NCBI GenBank assembly: GCA_017615635.1
Contig: JAFZZR010000003.1
Location: 1 to 34,732 of the forward strand
Length of the DNA stretch: 34,732 nt
Direction: 5' to 3'
Source: Lentisphaeria bacterium
GTDB taxonomy: Bacteria; Verrucomicrobiota; Lentisphaeria; Victivallales; UBA1829
A model generated the notes under the pieces. The model was given only the letters and a program-made list of their open reading frames with translations. It ran no database searches and had not been told where the DNA came from. Position 1 is the stretch's first letter, and each line of letters begins with the position of its first letter. Below are positions 16,519-26,309 of this stretch, one piece after another. The translations under genes were made by a program, and so were the position numbers.

Positions 16519-17148
16519 TCAGCGGCGTCCGAGCAGGGGCAGGAGGAAACCGCCCAGCGAATTGCCAAGCGTCATCCACAGCGTGCGGAGCAGCGAATCG
16601 CCGTTCCACATTCCCGCGGCCGAAAAGTAATACATGTCGGCGACGCAGTGTTCGAATCCGCTCAGGATAAAGACCATCACGCAGAGGAACACCAGGCACG
16701 TCCGGGCGACGGAAGGGATCTCGTCCTTGCGCCGGAATGAATCCACGGCGAGAAACATCAGGATCCCGCAGAAGAAGCTCAGCACAAGCAGACTGATCCA
16801 GCCGTCCGCCATCTTTACCTGACAGAGGCTTTCCGCACGCGCGGCAACCGATCCGCCGACGCGCGAGAAACGGAGCGCCGTACCCACCAGAAACGTACCG
16901 ATCCAGTTGCCGATCCAGATCATGAGCAGGGTCAGCAGATAGGACGGGGTCTTTTTCCCCTGAAGCACCAGATACCCGATCGCTCCCGTATAGAGCTTGA
17001 AGCCGCTGCAGACGATAGTCAGCAGCCCGAACCCGAAGAGGAAGGCTCCGGCGATTTTATTCGGGACGGAAAGAAAAACCGTTCCCGCAAGACCGATGAA
17101 GATCCCGGAGGCGAATGCGCTCCGCAGCGTAAGTAATGAATCTTTCAT
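16519..17148 (-). CDS. Formate/nitrite transporter family protein
   Basis: 209 aa, slightly short for FNT channels (usually about 250-290), with six hydrophobic segments. Signatures are the N-terminal ASGIFIGLAGTVFLSVPN block, the GFGLLTIVCSGFKLYTGAIG block and LSGFEHCVADMYYF, where the EHCVADM motif carries the central channel His of the family. It sits in the inner membrane and would move formate, nitrite or a similar monovalent anion. Convergent to the D-amino-acid operon (79-bp gap) and divergent from the GntR-type regulator. The ribosome-binding site is poor, so the start is less sure. Confidence 0.88.
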   Translation of the reverse strand: MKDSLLTLRSAFASGIFIGLAGTVFLSVPNKIAGAFLFGFGLLTIVCSGFKLYTGAIGYLVLQGKKTPSYLLTLLMIWIGNWIGTFLVGTALRFSRVGGSVAARAESLCQVKMADGWISLLVLSFFCGILMFLAVDSFRRKDEIPSVARTCLVFLCVMVFILSGFEHCVADMYYFSAAGMWNGDSLLRTLWMTLGNSLGGFLLPLLGRR

Positions 17149-17209
17149 GAGGCAGACTCAAACGTTATTTTGACGATAAATTTTTCATACTTTACAGCCG
17201 GAATCGCCC

Positions 17210-17236
17210 TTTTTCCAGTATCGGGGAAAAATTTTT
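17210..17236 (+). terminator. AT-rich hairpin with T-run in a divergent intergenic region
   Basis: TTTTTCC (17210-17216) pairs with GGAAAAA (17225-17231), followed by five T residues. It lies upstream of both flanking genes, so it ends neither; it may block read-through or be a chance fold. The 182-bp gap holds no gene. Confidence 0.35.
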
Positions 17237-17258
17237 GCCGAAAATGACGAAGCGGCGC

Positions 17259-17286
17259 TTGTATTTCCGTTTCCTCGTGGTATCTT
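17259..17286 (+). promoter_or_regulatory. Promoter of the GntR-type regulator
   Basis: TTGTAT (17259-17264) and TATCTT (17281-17286), 16 bp apart, about 45 bp before the start codon. The -10 box lies inside the imperfect palindrome at 17277-17298. Confidence 0.55.
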
Positions 17287-17298
17287 ATAAGTAACCAC
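17277..17298 (+). promoter_or_regulatory. 22-bp imperfect palindrome, operator candidate
   Basis: Arms GTGGT (17277-17281) and ACCAC (17294-17298) flank a central TTATAA with equal 3-nt spacers. It overlaps the -10 box of the following regulator gene, a typical place for autorepression. Confidence 0.55.
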
Positions 17299-17330
17299 AA
17301 TAAGAATCTGAAAATGAAAACAAAGCAGTT

Positions 17331-18515
17331 ATGAGCATGAATACGGATATCGACTACACGGGGATCCGGCCCGATCGAAAATCGGACGAGCCGCTGCACA
17401 TCCAGCTGCACCGCGCTCTGGTCCGGGAGATCCGGTCCCTGCCGCCCAACCGGCACGTTGCGCTCATGTCCGAACGCGAGCTGGCGATCCGGCTCAACCT
17501 GAGCCGCCGGACCACCCATCGCGCCTACGAACAGCTTCTGGAAGACCGTCTGGTGCGCCGGCGTCCGGACAAATCGCTCATGGTGCGGCAGGATGCGCGC
17601 AGCCGGATGCTCGGCCCCTACCCTGTCATCGGTGTGCTGATCCCCATGGATTTTTCGCAGTTCGTCCAGAACAACGGACGGAACGCGGTCCCCTATCTGG
17701 AGGGACTGATCGGATGCAGTTCCAGACTGAACGCCTCCTGCATCATGCTGCGGTCTCCGGAGGCATCCGCCTCCCCTGCCGAAATCGAGGCTTTCGCCGC
17801 CGAACATTTTCACCGTCTCTGCGGCGTGATCCATCTGGGCGGACTCTCCAGGCTCAACACCCCGTGCGATCCCGTGCTGGAGCAGATTATGAAGCATACG
17901 GAGATCCCGCAGGTCTGCATTTCGGGCGGCCTCCCTGCCGATCATATCGGTTCGGTTTACGCCGATCCCGCTCCCGGACTCGATGAAATGTGTCAGGTTC
18001 TGAAGAAGCGCGGATTCCGCCGCGTCGGCGTGCTCGGAATAAAGTTCGAGCCTCACCTGTTCCGCTATACTGCGGAAGAGAGAGCATCCGCCATGTGTGA
18101 CGCCCTGGAACGAAACGGACTGGAATGTATCCTCCGCGAGGATCTCCCGGTCAGCGGGACAGAGACTGCCATCGCGGCGGTTCTGGCCCGGACGGACCGT
18201 CCCGAAGTCCTTCTCTGTCACAACGACAAGATTGCCGCTCTGGTTTGGCGCACGGCCAAATCCATGGGCCTCCGCATCCCGGACGATCTCGCCCTCGCCG
18301 GATACGACTGCCGTCCCGGGAATCCGCGCCTGGCCAGTATCATGACCAGTCCCGGCGATATCGCCTCCGCCGCCGTGGAAATGGTCATGGATCATTTCAG
18401 GAACGGGATCTCGGACGCCAACCGGCTCCGTCTGCTGCCGACGAAATTCGTCGACGGCAAGAGTCTGTACAAACCGGGCGTGCACAAAAGGAACATCAAG
18501 AAAAATCGAACGTAA
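17331..18515 (+). CDS. GntR-type HTH / LacI-type sensor transcriptional regulator
   Basis: 394 aa. The first 85 residues form a GntR-like winged helix ([36 protein letters not shown], then LVRRRPDKS). From about 95 to 385 it is a LacI/periplasmic-binding-like sensor ([35 protein letters not shown]). Such hybrids bind sugars and control glycan-use genes. Start is either the ATG at 17331 or the one 6 nt later; the ribosome-binding site is weak. It ends 28 bp before a pseudopilin gene and is probably co-transcribed with the whole 18544-26234 set. It plays the same role as the LacI gene at 856 and the regulator at 33240. Confidence 0.88.
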   Translation: MSMNTDIDYTGIRPDRKSDEPLHIQLHRALVREIRSLPPNRHVALMSERELAIRLNLSRRTTHRAYEQLLEDRLVRRRPDKSLMVRQDARSRMLGPYPVIGVLIPMDFSQFVQNNGRNAVPYLEGLIGCSSRLNASCIMLRSPEASASPAEIEAFAAEHFHRLCGVIHLGGLSRLNTPCDPVLEQIMKHTEIPQVCISGGLPADHIGSVYADPAPGLDEMCQVLKKRGFRRVGVLGIKFEPHLFRYTAEERASAMCDALERNGLECILREDLPVSGTETAIAAVLARTDRPEVLLCHNDKIAALVWRTAKSMGLRIPDDLALAGYDCRPGNPRLASIMTSPGDIASAAVEMVMDHFRNGISDANRLRLLPTKFVDGKSLYKPGVHKRNIKKNRT

Positions 18516-18543
18516 AAACACACCTTCGGAAAGGAGAAAAATC

Positions 18544-19278
18544 ATGACTCACAGAAAAAGTCGCTTCACGCTGATCGAACTGCTGGTGGTTATAGCCATC
18601 ATCGCCATTCTGGCGGGGATGCTCCTTCCCGCTCTGGGCAAGGCCAAGGAACATGCCGTCTCGGCCCAGTGCGGCTCCAATCAGAAGCAGATGATGCTGG
18701 TCCTGCAGATGTATTCCAATGACCACGAGGGATGCATTCCCCACTACTACACGCACGACTTTCCCTGGCTCTATGTGCTGGGCGGCATGGTGTCCAACTG
18801 GGCCAAGATGCCCGGCTGGAAAGAGGCGGCCGCCTGTCCTGCCGTCCCCTACGTCAAGTGGACAAGCAATCTTCCCTGGCGGGGAAGATATGAGACCACC
18901 TTCGGGCTGCTGATCGAGGCGTCCGGGCCCTATATGAAGTTTGATACGGGCGCTATGCGCGGAGGCGGATACGGCAACCGCACCTATTACTACAAGACCT
19001 CGCCCTCCAGCCGTCCGATCCTGGGCGATTCTGTGAATGATACAGGATCCCGTACATACGGCACGCTGAATCAGACATCTCATATCTATACCAGCGGTAC
19101 CGGTTCGGATTCGAATCACAAATTCCACAACCGGCACAACAAACGCATGAATGTGGCGTTCTGGGACGGGCATGTTACTCTCACCGCGCCCGAGGAACTT
19201 CATGCTGCGAAACTGGTACGGTATTATTCGGATTCCGCTTCCCTGGTGGTGATTGATATGGGCAGCATCGACAACTGA
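18544..19278 (+). CDS. Type II secretion pseudopilin-like protein, H-X9-DG type
   Basis: 244 aa: leader MTHRKSR, then [28 protein letters not shown], then a CGSNQKQ segment. The C-terminal [15 protein letters not shown] fits the H-X9-DG motif exactly. Arg stands before the conserved Phe where Gly is usual. AAAGGAG is about 7 nt before the ATG. It lies between the regulator and the 1163-aa glycosidase-like gene (39-bp gap). Bases 18584-18608 are identical to 22983-23007 of the next pseudopilin, including a rare ATA codon. Confidence 0.9.
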   Translation: MTHRKSRFTLIELLVVIAIIAILAGMLLPALGKAKEHAVSAQCGSNQKQMMLVLQMYSNDHEGCIPHYYTHDFPWLYVLGGMVSNWAKMPGWKEAAACPAVPYVKWTSNLPWRGRYETTFGLLIEASGPYMKFDTGAMRGGGYGNRTYYYKTSPSSRPILGDSVNDTGSRTYGTLNQTSHIYTSGTGSDSNHKFHNRHNKRMNVAFWDGHVTLTAPEELHAAKLVRYYSDSASLVVIDMGSIDN

Positions 19279-19317
19279 CGTGCCGCCTTTTCACCATAAA
19301 ACAGGAGCCGATGCCTT

Positions 19318-22300
19318 ATGAAGATCCTGCCTGTCCTCATGTGTTTCCCGCTTTTCCTCTTCGCCGTCGAGCCTGTCCCGGTCGCGCCGGAGAACGTGCT
19401 CTTTCTGGCGCACTACGATCAGAGCACGGAGCCCGCGGTCGGCAATACGGAAAAATCCCGGTGTCCGGCCCAGATCACCCGGGACGACGCCGGATTTCCG
19501 TTCAAAAACGGGGGGCGTCAGGAGGCACTGGACCTGAACGGGAGGGACAAATTCCATCTTCTTCCCGCGGAGGGAAACTACGACCCCCGGACGGGCACGA
19601 TCCAGATGTGGATACAGCCGCGCTGGCCGGCCGGCGCGGATCAGCGCGTATTTTTCCAGGTGGTCCCCACCGCGGAAAAGTGGAGTTCGTTCAACTGGGA
19701 GTATTTCCATCTCCGCAAGCGCGCCGGGGCGGAGCTTTTCGCCTGCGACGGCCGGACCAAAAAGGAGATACCCGTTGCCCGGGAACGCAGCGACGGCTGG
19801 ATACAGCTGGCCGTCACCTGGGACGCGGGGAAAGGCGTCCGCCGCTTCTACGTGAACGGAAAACCGGCGGAGGAAGGGAAGCCGGGCTCCCGGGACTCCT
19901 TCATGCCCGAACAGATCATGATCGGGGGACCGAAAGGGTGGCTGGCGCAGTCTCTGGCGGATGAGGTCCGTATCCTCAATATCGCGCTGACGCCCGAACA
20001 GATACTTCAGGATTTCCAGGCGAACATGGAGGGAAAGCCGTTCCCCTCGCCCCCTGCGGCCGCCTCCGTTCTCCGGACCTATGCCCCCGAAGAGGTGCAG
20101 CCGGAGAGTGCCGTCTTTTCCGTCGAAACGGACGCGGCGGAGTCGGCTCTGGCGCGTCCCCTCTCCGAAGATTTTCAGGTGGACGGCGATCTGGACAAGG
20201 CGGTCTGGAAAAACGCCGAAGCGGTCACGGACTTCCGGACGATCCGCGGGGCGGAGCTGAAGAGCCGGACGGAGATACGCTTCCTGTACTCCCGGACCGC
20301 TCTGTATATCGGCGCCGTCTGCTTTCAGGAGATGTCCGGCCTGGTCGCCCGGTTCGATCAGGATGAACAGCCCCTCTGGGAGGATGACGATCTGGAGTTC
20401 TTTCTGGATATTCCCGGCCGCGGCCGCGGATTCTATCAGCTGGCGGTGAACCCGCTGGGATGCCTGACGGATTTCAAGGACGGAAAAAAGAATTTCCAGC
20501 TGCGCGGCCGTGAGATCGCGGCCCGCCGTCTTTCCGACCGCTGGGAGCTGGAACTGAAGATCCCGTTTTCCGCCTTCGAAATGGCGCGTCCCTTCCCCGG
20601 GGATTACATCGGCTTCCGCATCTGTCGAGCCGTGCACGATCCCTCGGAGTCGGGCGCGTTCCCGAAGCTGAATGAACCCGGGAACAACCGCCGGACCCGT
20701 ATCGGGAAACTGATTTTCGGGTCCGCCTCGGAATCGGCCTCCGCCCTTCGGATACGGACGGAGAAGAACACCTTCCTGCCCGGCGTGAACACCTGTGAGG
20801 CCGTGCTGGAAAATCCGGGCGAAAAGGACTTCGCGGGACAGCTGACCGTACAGGCCCAGAACCGGGCGGGTGAGTGGAGCCGGATCACCCAGGTGCCGCT
20901 CATGGTCGGGGCCGGTGAAAAGGTGAAAGTCACGCTGAAGATACCCGTAAGCGATTGCGGTATCGGACGGATCGCCCTTGTGGCGTCCGATCCGTCCGGC
21001 GAGGCGGGACAGGCCCTGCTGACCCCCGGATTCGTCTACGCCGCCCCCGGCGCCGAAAAGATGACGGGGGAAGTTATCCGCCTGAAGCAGTCCATGGCGT
21101 TCATGGAGGATGCGGACCACCCGGTTTACCGGGCGGCATTTGTCTCCATGGACCGGATTCTGGAAAAGCTTTCCGGCTTCCGGACGAAGCTGGAGGGTGC
21201 TTTGAAGAACGGAACGACGGTTCCGGCGGAAGAGTGCCGTGAGACGGCGTCCCACATCGCCGGGTTCCAGAGCTATGTGAACCGGAACCGGTTTCTGGTG
21301 TGGCAGACCTCCCCCTGGGAAAACGGGTCGCCCGACGTCCTGCCGCCTTCCTCCCTGAATACGGCATCTCCGCTCCGCCTCGCCTTCCAGCAGGCCGGGA
21401 ATGAACGGGAAGCCGTCTGTCTGGTCATCTCCGGACTCCTCTGCGGCAATGCCATGGATCTGCGCGTGGCGCCCCGCTCCATCACGAAAAACGGCACCTA
21501 TATCTATCAGGACAATTTCGAAGTCTTCACCGAAGAATTCAGAACTTCCTCCGGCGAGACCGTCAGCGGCCCTCTGGTCCGGTCCTCCGGAAACTACATC
21601 CGCGTGGCCCCCGGCAAGGCCGTGCGTGTTTGGATCGTCTTCAACTCACGCGGCGTGCCGCCCGGCGAGTACGAGACGGAGATCCAGATCAAGCCCGCGT
21701 ACGACCGGAGCGTCGTCCCCCAGAGCATTTCCGTTTCCCTGAAGGTTTGGAATTTCGCCCTCCCGGAAACCCATGAATGGCCGCTCCAGTCCTTCTTCTG
21801 GGGACCGGACACGTTCGTCTACGATGAGGCCGAGGCACTTCGGCTCTTCCACGATTACCACATGACGCACGGCTGGACCGAAGGGTGGCACTACCGGGGC
21901 GGTTTCGGGGCGAACCGGCGGCTGAACCGGCTTCCCAAAGGCGAGTCTTTCCGGGAGGAGCTGGTGAAGACGGCCAATCAGAAGTTTTTCGATACGGCCA
22001 AAGAGCTCAAAATGAAATTCGTCTTCGGATGGTGTCTCCCCAGTGACATCCGCTGGTACGAACTCATGGCCGAGCGTATGGAGAAAATGGGTTTCACCCC
22101 GCGGGAATACGTGTTCAAGGCACTCATCCGAGACGAGTTCGTCAAAAAACACATCCCCGCCGAGGCCGCGATCCGTCAGCAGGTCGCCGACCTGAAGAAG
22201 GACTGGTGGTTCCAGGCCGTCTATTTGAGCACACCGCCGCCCACCGGAGCGACCATGGACGACATCGAAGAGGCGAAGCTGCCCGAGTTCTTCAAATTCT

Positions 22301-22809
22301 GGACCGTCATCAGCAGCCTGATCCTGGACCCGAAGCGAGGGCCCGATGTCTTCCGGCGTCTCAAGAGCAAGGGTTGCGAGGTCTGGAGCTATCGGTGCAG
22401 TCTCTTCATGGATCGCCAATCCGTGCTGGATTATTATCGGTTCCATCCCTGGAAATGCTTCCTGCTCGGTCTGGACGGCGTGGCCTGGTGGGACGCGATG
22501 GAACCCCACGGACCCGACTATTTCGACCACGAAGACGGATACGACGACGGGATCACGCTGTGCGGGACCGACCGCAAGCCCGTGCCTACCAAAATGCTTC
22601 AGGCCGTGCGCGAGGGACTGGAGGACGTGGCCTATATGGACCGTCTGCAGAAGGAGCTGAAACGCGTCGGCAGCCAGGGCAAAAGCTTCCCGGAATACGA
22701 AAAACTTCTGGCGGACCGCGAAGGCATCCTGGAGCGCTCGAATCAAGCCGAGGTCGACGACTGGCGCCTGAAAGCAGGACAGGCCATCAACCGACTTACC
22801 CGGGAATAG
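19318..22809 (+). CDS. Large secreted LamG / CBM9-like / GH123-like (DUF4091) protein
   Basis: 1163 aa. Signal peptide (MKILPVLMCFPLFLFA), LamG/concanavalin-like domain at about 25-240 (GTIQMWIQPRW, WIQLAVTWDA, RRFYVNGKPA, ADEVRILNIALT), CBM9-like domain at about 265-470 (VDGDLDKAVWKNA, DDLEFFLDI), linker and beta domains to about 800, and a GH123-like barrel to the end. D939-E940 in LIRDEF is the candidate catalytic pair, though the family's usual DEP has become DEF. REGLEDVAYM near the C-terminus is typical of DUF4091 proteins. AGGAG is 10 nt before the chosen ATG. The extra binding domain sets it apart from the two shorter paralogues and suggests a polymeric or surface-bound target. Confidence 0.8.
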   Translation: MKILPVLMCFPLFLFAVEPVPVAPENVLFLAHYDQSTEPAVGNTEKSRCPAQITRDDAGFPFKNGGRQEALDLNGRDKFHLLPAEGNYDPRTGTIQMWIQPRWPAGADQRVFFQVVPTAEKWSSFNWEYFHLRKRAGAELFACDGRTKKEIPVARERSDGWIQLAVTWDAGKGVRRFYVNGKPAEEGKPGSRDSFMPEQIMIGGPKGWLAQSLADEVRILNIALTPEQILQDFQANMEGKPFPSPPAAASVLRTYAPEEVQPESAVFSVETDAAESALARPLSEDFQVDGDLDKAVWKNAEAVTDFRTIRGAELKSRTEIRFLYSRTALYIGAVCFQEMSGLVARFDQDEQPLWEDDDLEFFLDIPGRGRGFYQLAVNPLGCLTDFKDGKKNFQLRGREIAARRLSDRWELELKIPFSAFEMARPFPGDYIGFRICRAVHDPSESGAFPKLNEPGNNRRTRIGKLIFGSASESASALRIRTEKNTFLPGVNTCEAVLENPGEKDFAGQLTVQAQNRAGEWSRITQVPLMVGAGEKVKVTLKIPVSDCGIGRIALVASDPSGEAGQALLTPGFVYAAPGAEKMTGEVIRLKQSMAFMEDADHPVYRAAFVSMDRILEKLSGFRTKLEGALKNGTTVPAEECRETASHIAGFQSYVNRNRFLVWQTSPWENGSPDVLPPSSLNTASPLRLAFQQAGNEREAVCLVISGLLCGNAMDLRVAPRSITKNGTYIYQDNFEVFTEEFRTSSGETVSGPLVRSSGNYIRVAPGKAVRVWIVFNSRGVPPGEYETEIQIKPAYDRSVVPQSISVSLKVWNFALPETHEWPLQSFFWGPDTFVYDEAEALRLFHDYHMTHGWTEGWHYRGGFGANRRLNRLPKGESFREELVKTANQKFFDTAKELKMKFVFGWCLPSDIRWYELMAERMEKMGFTPREYVFKALIRDEFVKKHIPAEAAIRQQVADLKKDWWFQAVYLSTPPPTGATMDDIEEAKLPEFFKFWTVISSLILDPKRGPDVFRRLKSKGCEVWSYRCSLFMDRQSVLDYYRFHPWKCFLLGLDGVAWWDAMEPHGPDYFDHEDGYDDGITLCGTDRKPVPTKMLQAVREGLEDVAYMDRLQKELKRVGSQGKSFPEYEKLLADREGILERSNQAEVDDWRLKAGQAINRLTRE

Positions 22810-22897
22810 ATAGAAAAGAAGGAAGAAACCGAACGAGAACTCGAAAAGAATCACACGGCAAGTTATCAAAGAAATAACAACAGAAAGGAGACAAACC

Positions 22898-23749
22898 ATG
22901 CTGACACGGAGAAAAAGCTTAAAACATTCATCTTTCATCTCTCATCTTTCATACCTGAAGCGTTTCACGCTTATCGAGCTGTTGGTGGTTATAGCCATCA
23001 TCGCCATCCTCGCGGGAATGCTTCTGCCTGCTCTGGGGAAAGTCAAGGCCACGGGGAAAATGATCTCCTGCGTCAACAATCTGAAACAGAACGGACTGAG
23101 TTGGAATGTGTATGCATCGAACTACGATGATAACATCCTGCCGACACAACTGAGTTGCACGCTCACGCTGGATACGGTAAAAACAAATCCCTACTACTGG
23201 AATGAATATATTTCGGCCAGCGGGGAATTCGGAGGAGCCCGCACAGGATACATAATCAGTCAGTACTCCAACAAATACGCGGCAATACTCCCGACCATGA
23301 TCTGTCCGGAAGAAGGAGAAGACAAGGCACGAGTCGATTTCAACTACTTCCCGACGAAATTATCGTACTCCTACAATTTCTACATGGCTTACACCACATC
23401 CAGTGATTTTACAAGCAGTTATCTGCAAAAACTCGGCTCCGCCCGCGGCTATGCAAGCAAAGCTGTTGTGATGCTGGATGACTGGAAGTATTATGATCTC
23501 TGGAAGTCGAGCCGTGGCGGAAGTTATACACGGAATGCCATCCGGGGACTTAAGCAGGTGGGCGGATATACTAACATCGGCCCCTACGGCGCACACGGAA
23601 AAAAAGCCAATGCGCTTTTTGTGGACGGGCATGTGGAAGGCGTGGAAAAACTCTGGTCTTCCAAAGATCTTAAAAAAGATGGTTCAACCGCTTATGATGA
23701 TTCGCTGGCGGTATGGCTGAATCGCAATCTACACGAATTCAGTAACTGA
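22898..23749 (+). CDS. Type II secretion pseudopilin-like protein with repeat-derived leader
   Basis: 283 aa. The unusually long leader (22 residues before the conserved Phe) is MLTRRKSLK, then [13 protein letters not shown], encoded by a CATCTTTCATCT-type repeat. Then comes [28 protein letters not shown], and a C-terminal [15 protein letters not shown] with a perfect H-X9-DG. Arg stands at the -1 position of the expected cleavage site. AAAGGAG precedes the ATG. A second start nearer the Phe is not obvious. It lies 88 bp after the large glycosidase-like gene and about 25 bp before a secreted protein of unknown function. Confidence 0.88.
   Translation: MLTRRKSLKHSSFISHLSYLKRFTLIELLVVIAIIAILAGMLLPALGKVKATGKMISCVNNLKQNGLSWNVYASNYDDNILPTQLSCTLTLDTVKTNPYYWNEYISASGEFGGARTGYIISQYSNKYAAILPTMICPEEGEDKARVDFNYFPTKLSYSYNFYMAYTTSSDFTSSYLQKLGSARGYASKAVVMLDDWKYYDLWKSSRGGSYTRNAIRGLKQVGGYTNIGPYGAHGKKANALFVDGHVEGVEKLWSSKDLKKDGSTAYDDSLAVWLNRNLHEFSN
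22919..22958 (+). repeat. Pyrimidine-rich TCATCTT/TCATAC repeat inside the pseudopilin leader
   Basis: Four TCATCT/TCATAC-type units in a row are translated in frame as [11 protein letters not shown]. Its reverse complement is of the same kind as the GTATGA/GATGA repeat at 1854-1902. Confidence 0.65.
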
Positions 23750-23774
23750 AAAATCGAAGATGAAAGAGCCGTCA

Positions 23775-26234
23775 ATGAAAAGAAACCTGCTGATATTCCT
23801 GCTGGCTGCCGTTCCCCTTTGCCTCTGCCGGGCACAGAATCTGCTGAACAATGCGGATTTCCAACGGCTGTATGACCGGTATCCCATGGACTGGGGCAAA
23901 AATCTGGACGGATATCCGAATGCGGTGGAACTTCTTCCGGATCAGGGACCTGAGAAGCAGAATGCGGTCCGTCTCGATCTGCGTGAACTGGAAAGTTACG
24001 GACAGGGCGGCCTGCGGCTGGTTCCGGGGGAAACGTATGAGATCGGTGCCTGGGTGCGCACGAAAGATTTTCGCTGTTCGCGGAGCGGCATCATCATTTA
24101 CAATTACGGATGGTTTGCCGAAAGCGGAGCCAAGCCCATTCCCGCCGATACCAACGGAGAATGGGTGAAACTCACGGCCACGATCACCTGTCCCCCGCCC
24201 GATTCCCAAAAGGCGAGTTATTTCCGGAACTCGCTGATCTATACGTTCTGCATCTATGCCACGCAAGTAGAAGGGGTTGTAGATTTCGCCGCACCCTTCC
24301 TGATCCCGGTCTCCGATAAGGCAAAAGAGTTTTCAAGACGTGGAAAAAGCCTGCTGGACAACGTCCGGGCCGTACCCGTGTCGCCGCGTCTTTCCGAAAT
24401 CCCTGCGCGGGACGTCGATGTCGAATTTTTCTGGCCGAACAGTCCGGAGGGGGAGATCCGCTGCAATCTCAAGGGCGTATCCGCAGGAGGAAAAATCTCC
24501 GGCCACCGGGCGAAACTGCATTTTCCGAGCCTTCCGCCCGGACCCGGTGCACTGGCGATCGAAGTAAACCAGGGTGAAGGATTTATGCCGACCGGAGAGT
24601 ATACTGTCAACGTACTGGGACCGGCTCCGGAATCTGCGGAACGCCGACTGAACAATCTGGTATCGGAAATCGCCTGCCGCGAAACGGGACCGGGCCGGTA
24701 CGCGTTCTTCTTCAAGGAGGGCGGATGGCTGTACGTAAAAGCGGGCACACCGGAGATTTGCGTGGATGGACGCGCCCTCTCCGGATTCGTCGTAGACGGG
24801 CGCCATGAATTCATGTGCCGCATCCCGGCGGGGCCCCACGAAATCACGCTGGATCCCTCCGCGGGCATGCCGGAAGCGGTGCGGAAGATCCCCGAAATGC
24901 TCGTCTATGCGCTGGATGATGCGAAATTTGACGAAGCGTTCTGGGAGAAATATCTGCTTCCCGTCGTCAATGCGCCCTCCGTCTCCTCCGCCTGGCATCC
25001 AGGAAAGCAGAGTGCGGAATATCTGGCGAAAATCCTGAAAACCGGCCGGCTGATCGTCGGCAACGGGGGAATGCACACCCGGAAGAAATACGATCCTCTG
25101 CAGATCGCGGATCATTTCCGGCATAACCGGTTTATGCAGTACGAAGGATGCGGGCTCGTCTACGATGAACTGGATCCGGCCTCCCCTGCTCCCATGATTC
25201 AGGCGTTTACCGAAGCGCTTTGGCAGCTGCAGGATATGAAGAAACCGGTCTGTCTCTGGATGGAATGGGGCGCACGGCTGTTTTCGCCTCAGATCCACGC
25301 CTCGCTGATCTCCGCTGTCGCCAACGCTTCGGGGGGACAGGGGAGGATCCTCTCCGAATCGTACTGCCGGCTCTGGTCCGATGAAAAACTGCTGGAGACG
25401 GAACTCGCAAGATACCGCAGCATTGTTTCATTTGTAAAGAGTTACTATCCGGATTATCCGAAGAGTATGCTGATGATCGCAGGCGGATACGTGAGTCCCG
25501 GAGACCAGTACATACTCTCGACCTCCAATCCGGAATGCGATCCGAAAGTCGCCACCGAACTCTTCTTCAAAATGTGTGCCGACGACCCCGTCTTCGAGGG
25601 ACTCTACGGGATCGGGGTGTATTCCATCCATGATTCCGATGAGGAAATGGTCCGCTGGTACGGGCGGCTCCTCCGCCACTACGGGATCGAAGGACAAAAA
25701 GACCTTCTTTCAAACAGGTACGGATTCCGCCTGAAAACAGATTTTCTGAAAAACGGTGACTTTACGGAAGGACTGGAACACTGGACCGCCTCCGGGAATG
25801 TCAGTACCGGACTATTCGAAAATCTTGGAAAGATGCAGGGACGAAAGTGGGGACGCGGCGAAGTCAAAGAGCAGAAGAAGACGCTGGGCGATACCGCCGC
25901 CGTGCTGTCGCCCGGAAGTTCCGTTTCCCAGACGGCAACGGGGCTGATCCCCGGCCGGCAGTACAGCGCAGCATGCATCATCGCTGAGCGCAAGATGGTG
26001 GAGAGCGGCAAGAAAGACAATACAATCAAGCCGGAGATCGAAGTCTCTATATCCAACGCGGAGCAGATCGAATATCAGAAAATCCACGCCAAAGGATTTC
26101 TGAGTCTGAAGGTCATCTTCACCGCCCGGGAACCGCAGGCCGAACTGACGTTCGCCGCGCCGGAAACGACGGAAGAACTGGTCCTGAATTATGTGGCGTT
26201 CCGGCCGTATTTTTCCGGGGATGCGGAGAAATAA
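23775..26234 (+). CDS. Secreted protein of unknown function with CBM-like domains at both ends
   Basis: 819 aa. Signal peptide MKRNLLIFLLAAVPLCLCRAQ, cleavage probably after residue 20. An N-terminal galactose-binding/CBM4_9-like domain (about 20-190: NLLNNADFQ, GETYEIGAWVRT, GEWVKLTATI) and a C-terminal one of the same kind (about 655-815: FLKNGDFTEGLEHW, GLIPGRQYSAACII) frame a beta region and a central barrel-like region (about 370-640: GCGLVYDELDP, CLWMEWGARLF, RILSESYCRLW). I do not recognise the central family; a glycosidase barrel is likely from context. The ATG at 23775 is preferred for its signal peptide and AAAGAG; an in-frame ATG at 23760 has a poor site. It closes the second carbohydrate module. 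Confidence 0.7.
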   Translation: MKRNLLIFLLAAVPLCLCRAQNLLNNADFQRLYDRYPMDWGKNLDGYPNAVELLPDQGPEKQNAVRLDLRELESYGQGGLRLVPGETYEIGAWVRTKDFRCSRSGIIIYNYGWFAESGAKPIPADTNGEWVKLTATITCPPPDSQKASYFRNSLIYTFCIYATQVEGVVDFAAPFLIPVSDKAKEFSRRGKSLLDNVRAVPVSPRLSEIPARDVDVEFFWPNSPEGEIRCNLKGVSAGGKISGHRAKLHFPSLPPGPGALAIEVNQGEGFMPTGEYTVNVLGPAPESAERRLNNLVSEIACRETGPGRYAFFFKEGGWLYVKAGTPEICVDGRALSGFVVDGRHEFMCRIPAGPHEITLDPSAGMPEAVRKIPEMLVYALDDAKFDEAFWEKYLLPVVNAPSVSSAWHPGKQSAEYLAKILKTGRLIVGNGGMHTRKKYDPLQIADHFRHNRFMQYEGCGLVYDELDPASPAPMIQAFTEALWQLQDMKKPVCLWMEWGARLFSPQIHASLISAVANASGGQGRILSESYCRLWSDEKLLETELARYRSIVSFVKSYYPDYPKSMLMIAGGYVSPGDQYILSTSNPECDPKVATELFFKMCADDPVFEGLYGIGVYSIHDSDEEMVRWYGRLLRHYGIEGQKDLLSNRYGFRLKTDFLKNGDFTEGLEHWTASGNVSTGLFENLGKMQGRKWGRGEVKEQKKTLGDTAAVLSPGSSVSQTATGLIPGRQYSAACIIAERKMVESGKKDNTIKPEIEVSISNAEQIEYQKIHAKGFLSLKVIFTAREPQAELTFAAPETTEELVLNYVAFRPYFSGDAEK

Positions 26235-26237
26235 AAA

Positions 26238-26273
26238 CCCGCCGGCGTTTCCGGTAAGATACGCGCCGACGGG
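26238..26273. terminator. Hairpin between convergent genes, possible bidirectional terminator
   Basis: CCCGCCGGCG (26238-26247) pairs with CGCCGACGGG (26264-26273) with one mismatch. AAAAA precedes it on the plus strand, giving a T-run on the minus strand; on the plus strand no long T-run follows. It separates genes ending at 26234 and 26310. Confidence 0.55.
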
Positions 26274-26309
26274 GTGATTTGCAGATCCAAAAAACGGGAT
26301 GGATTCCCG

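Noticed and set aside
19291..21255. A 654-codon minus-strand open frame
   Set aside because: Shadow of the 1163-aa secreted protein; Arg/Gly-rich translation without motifs.
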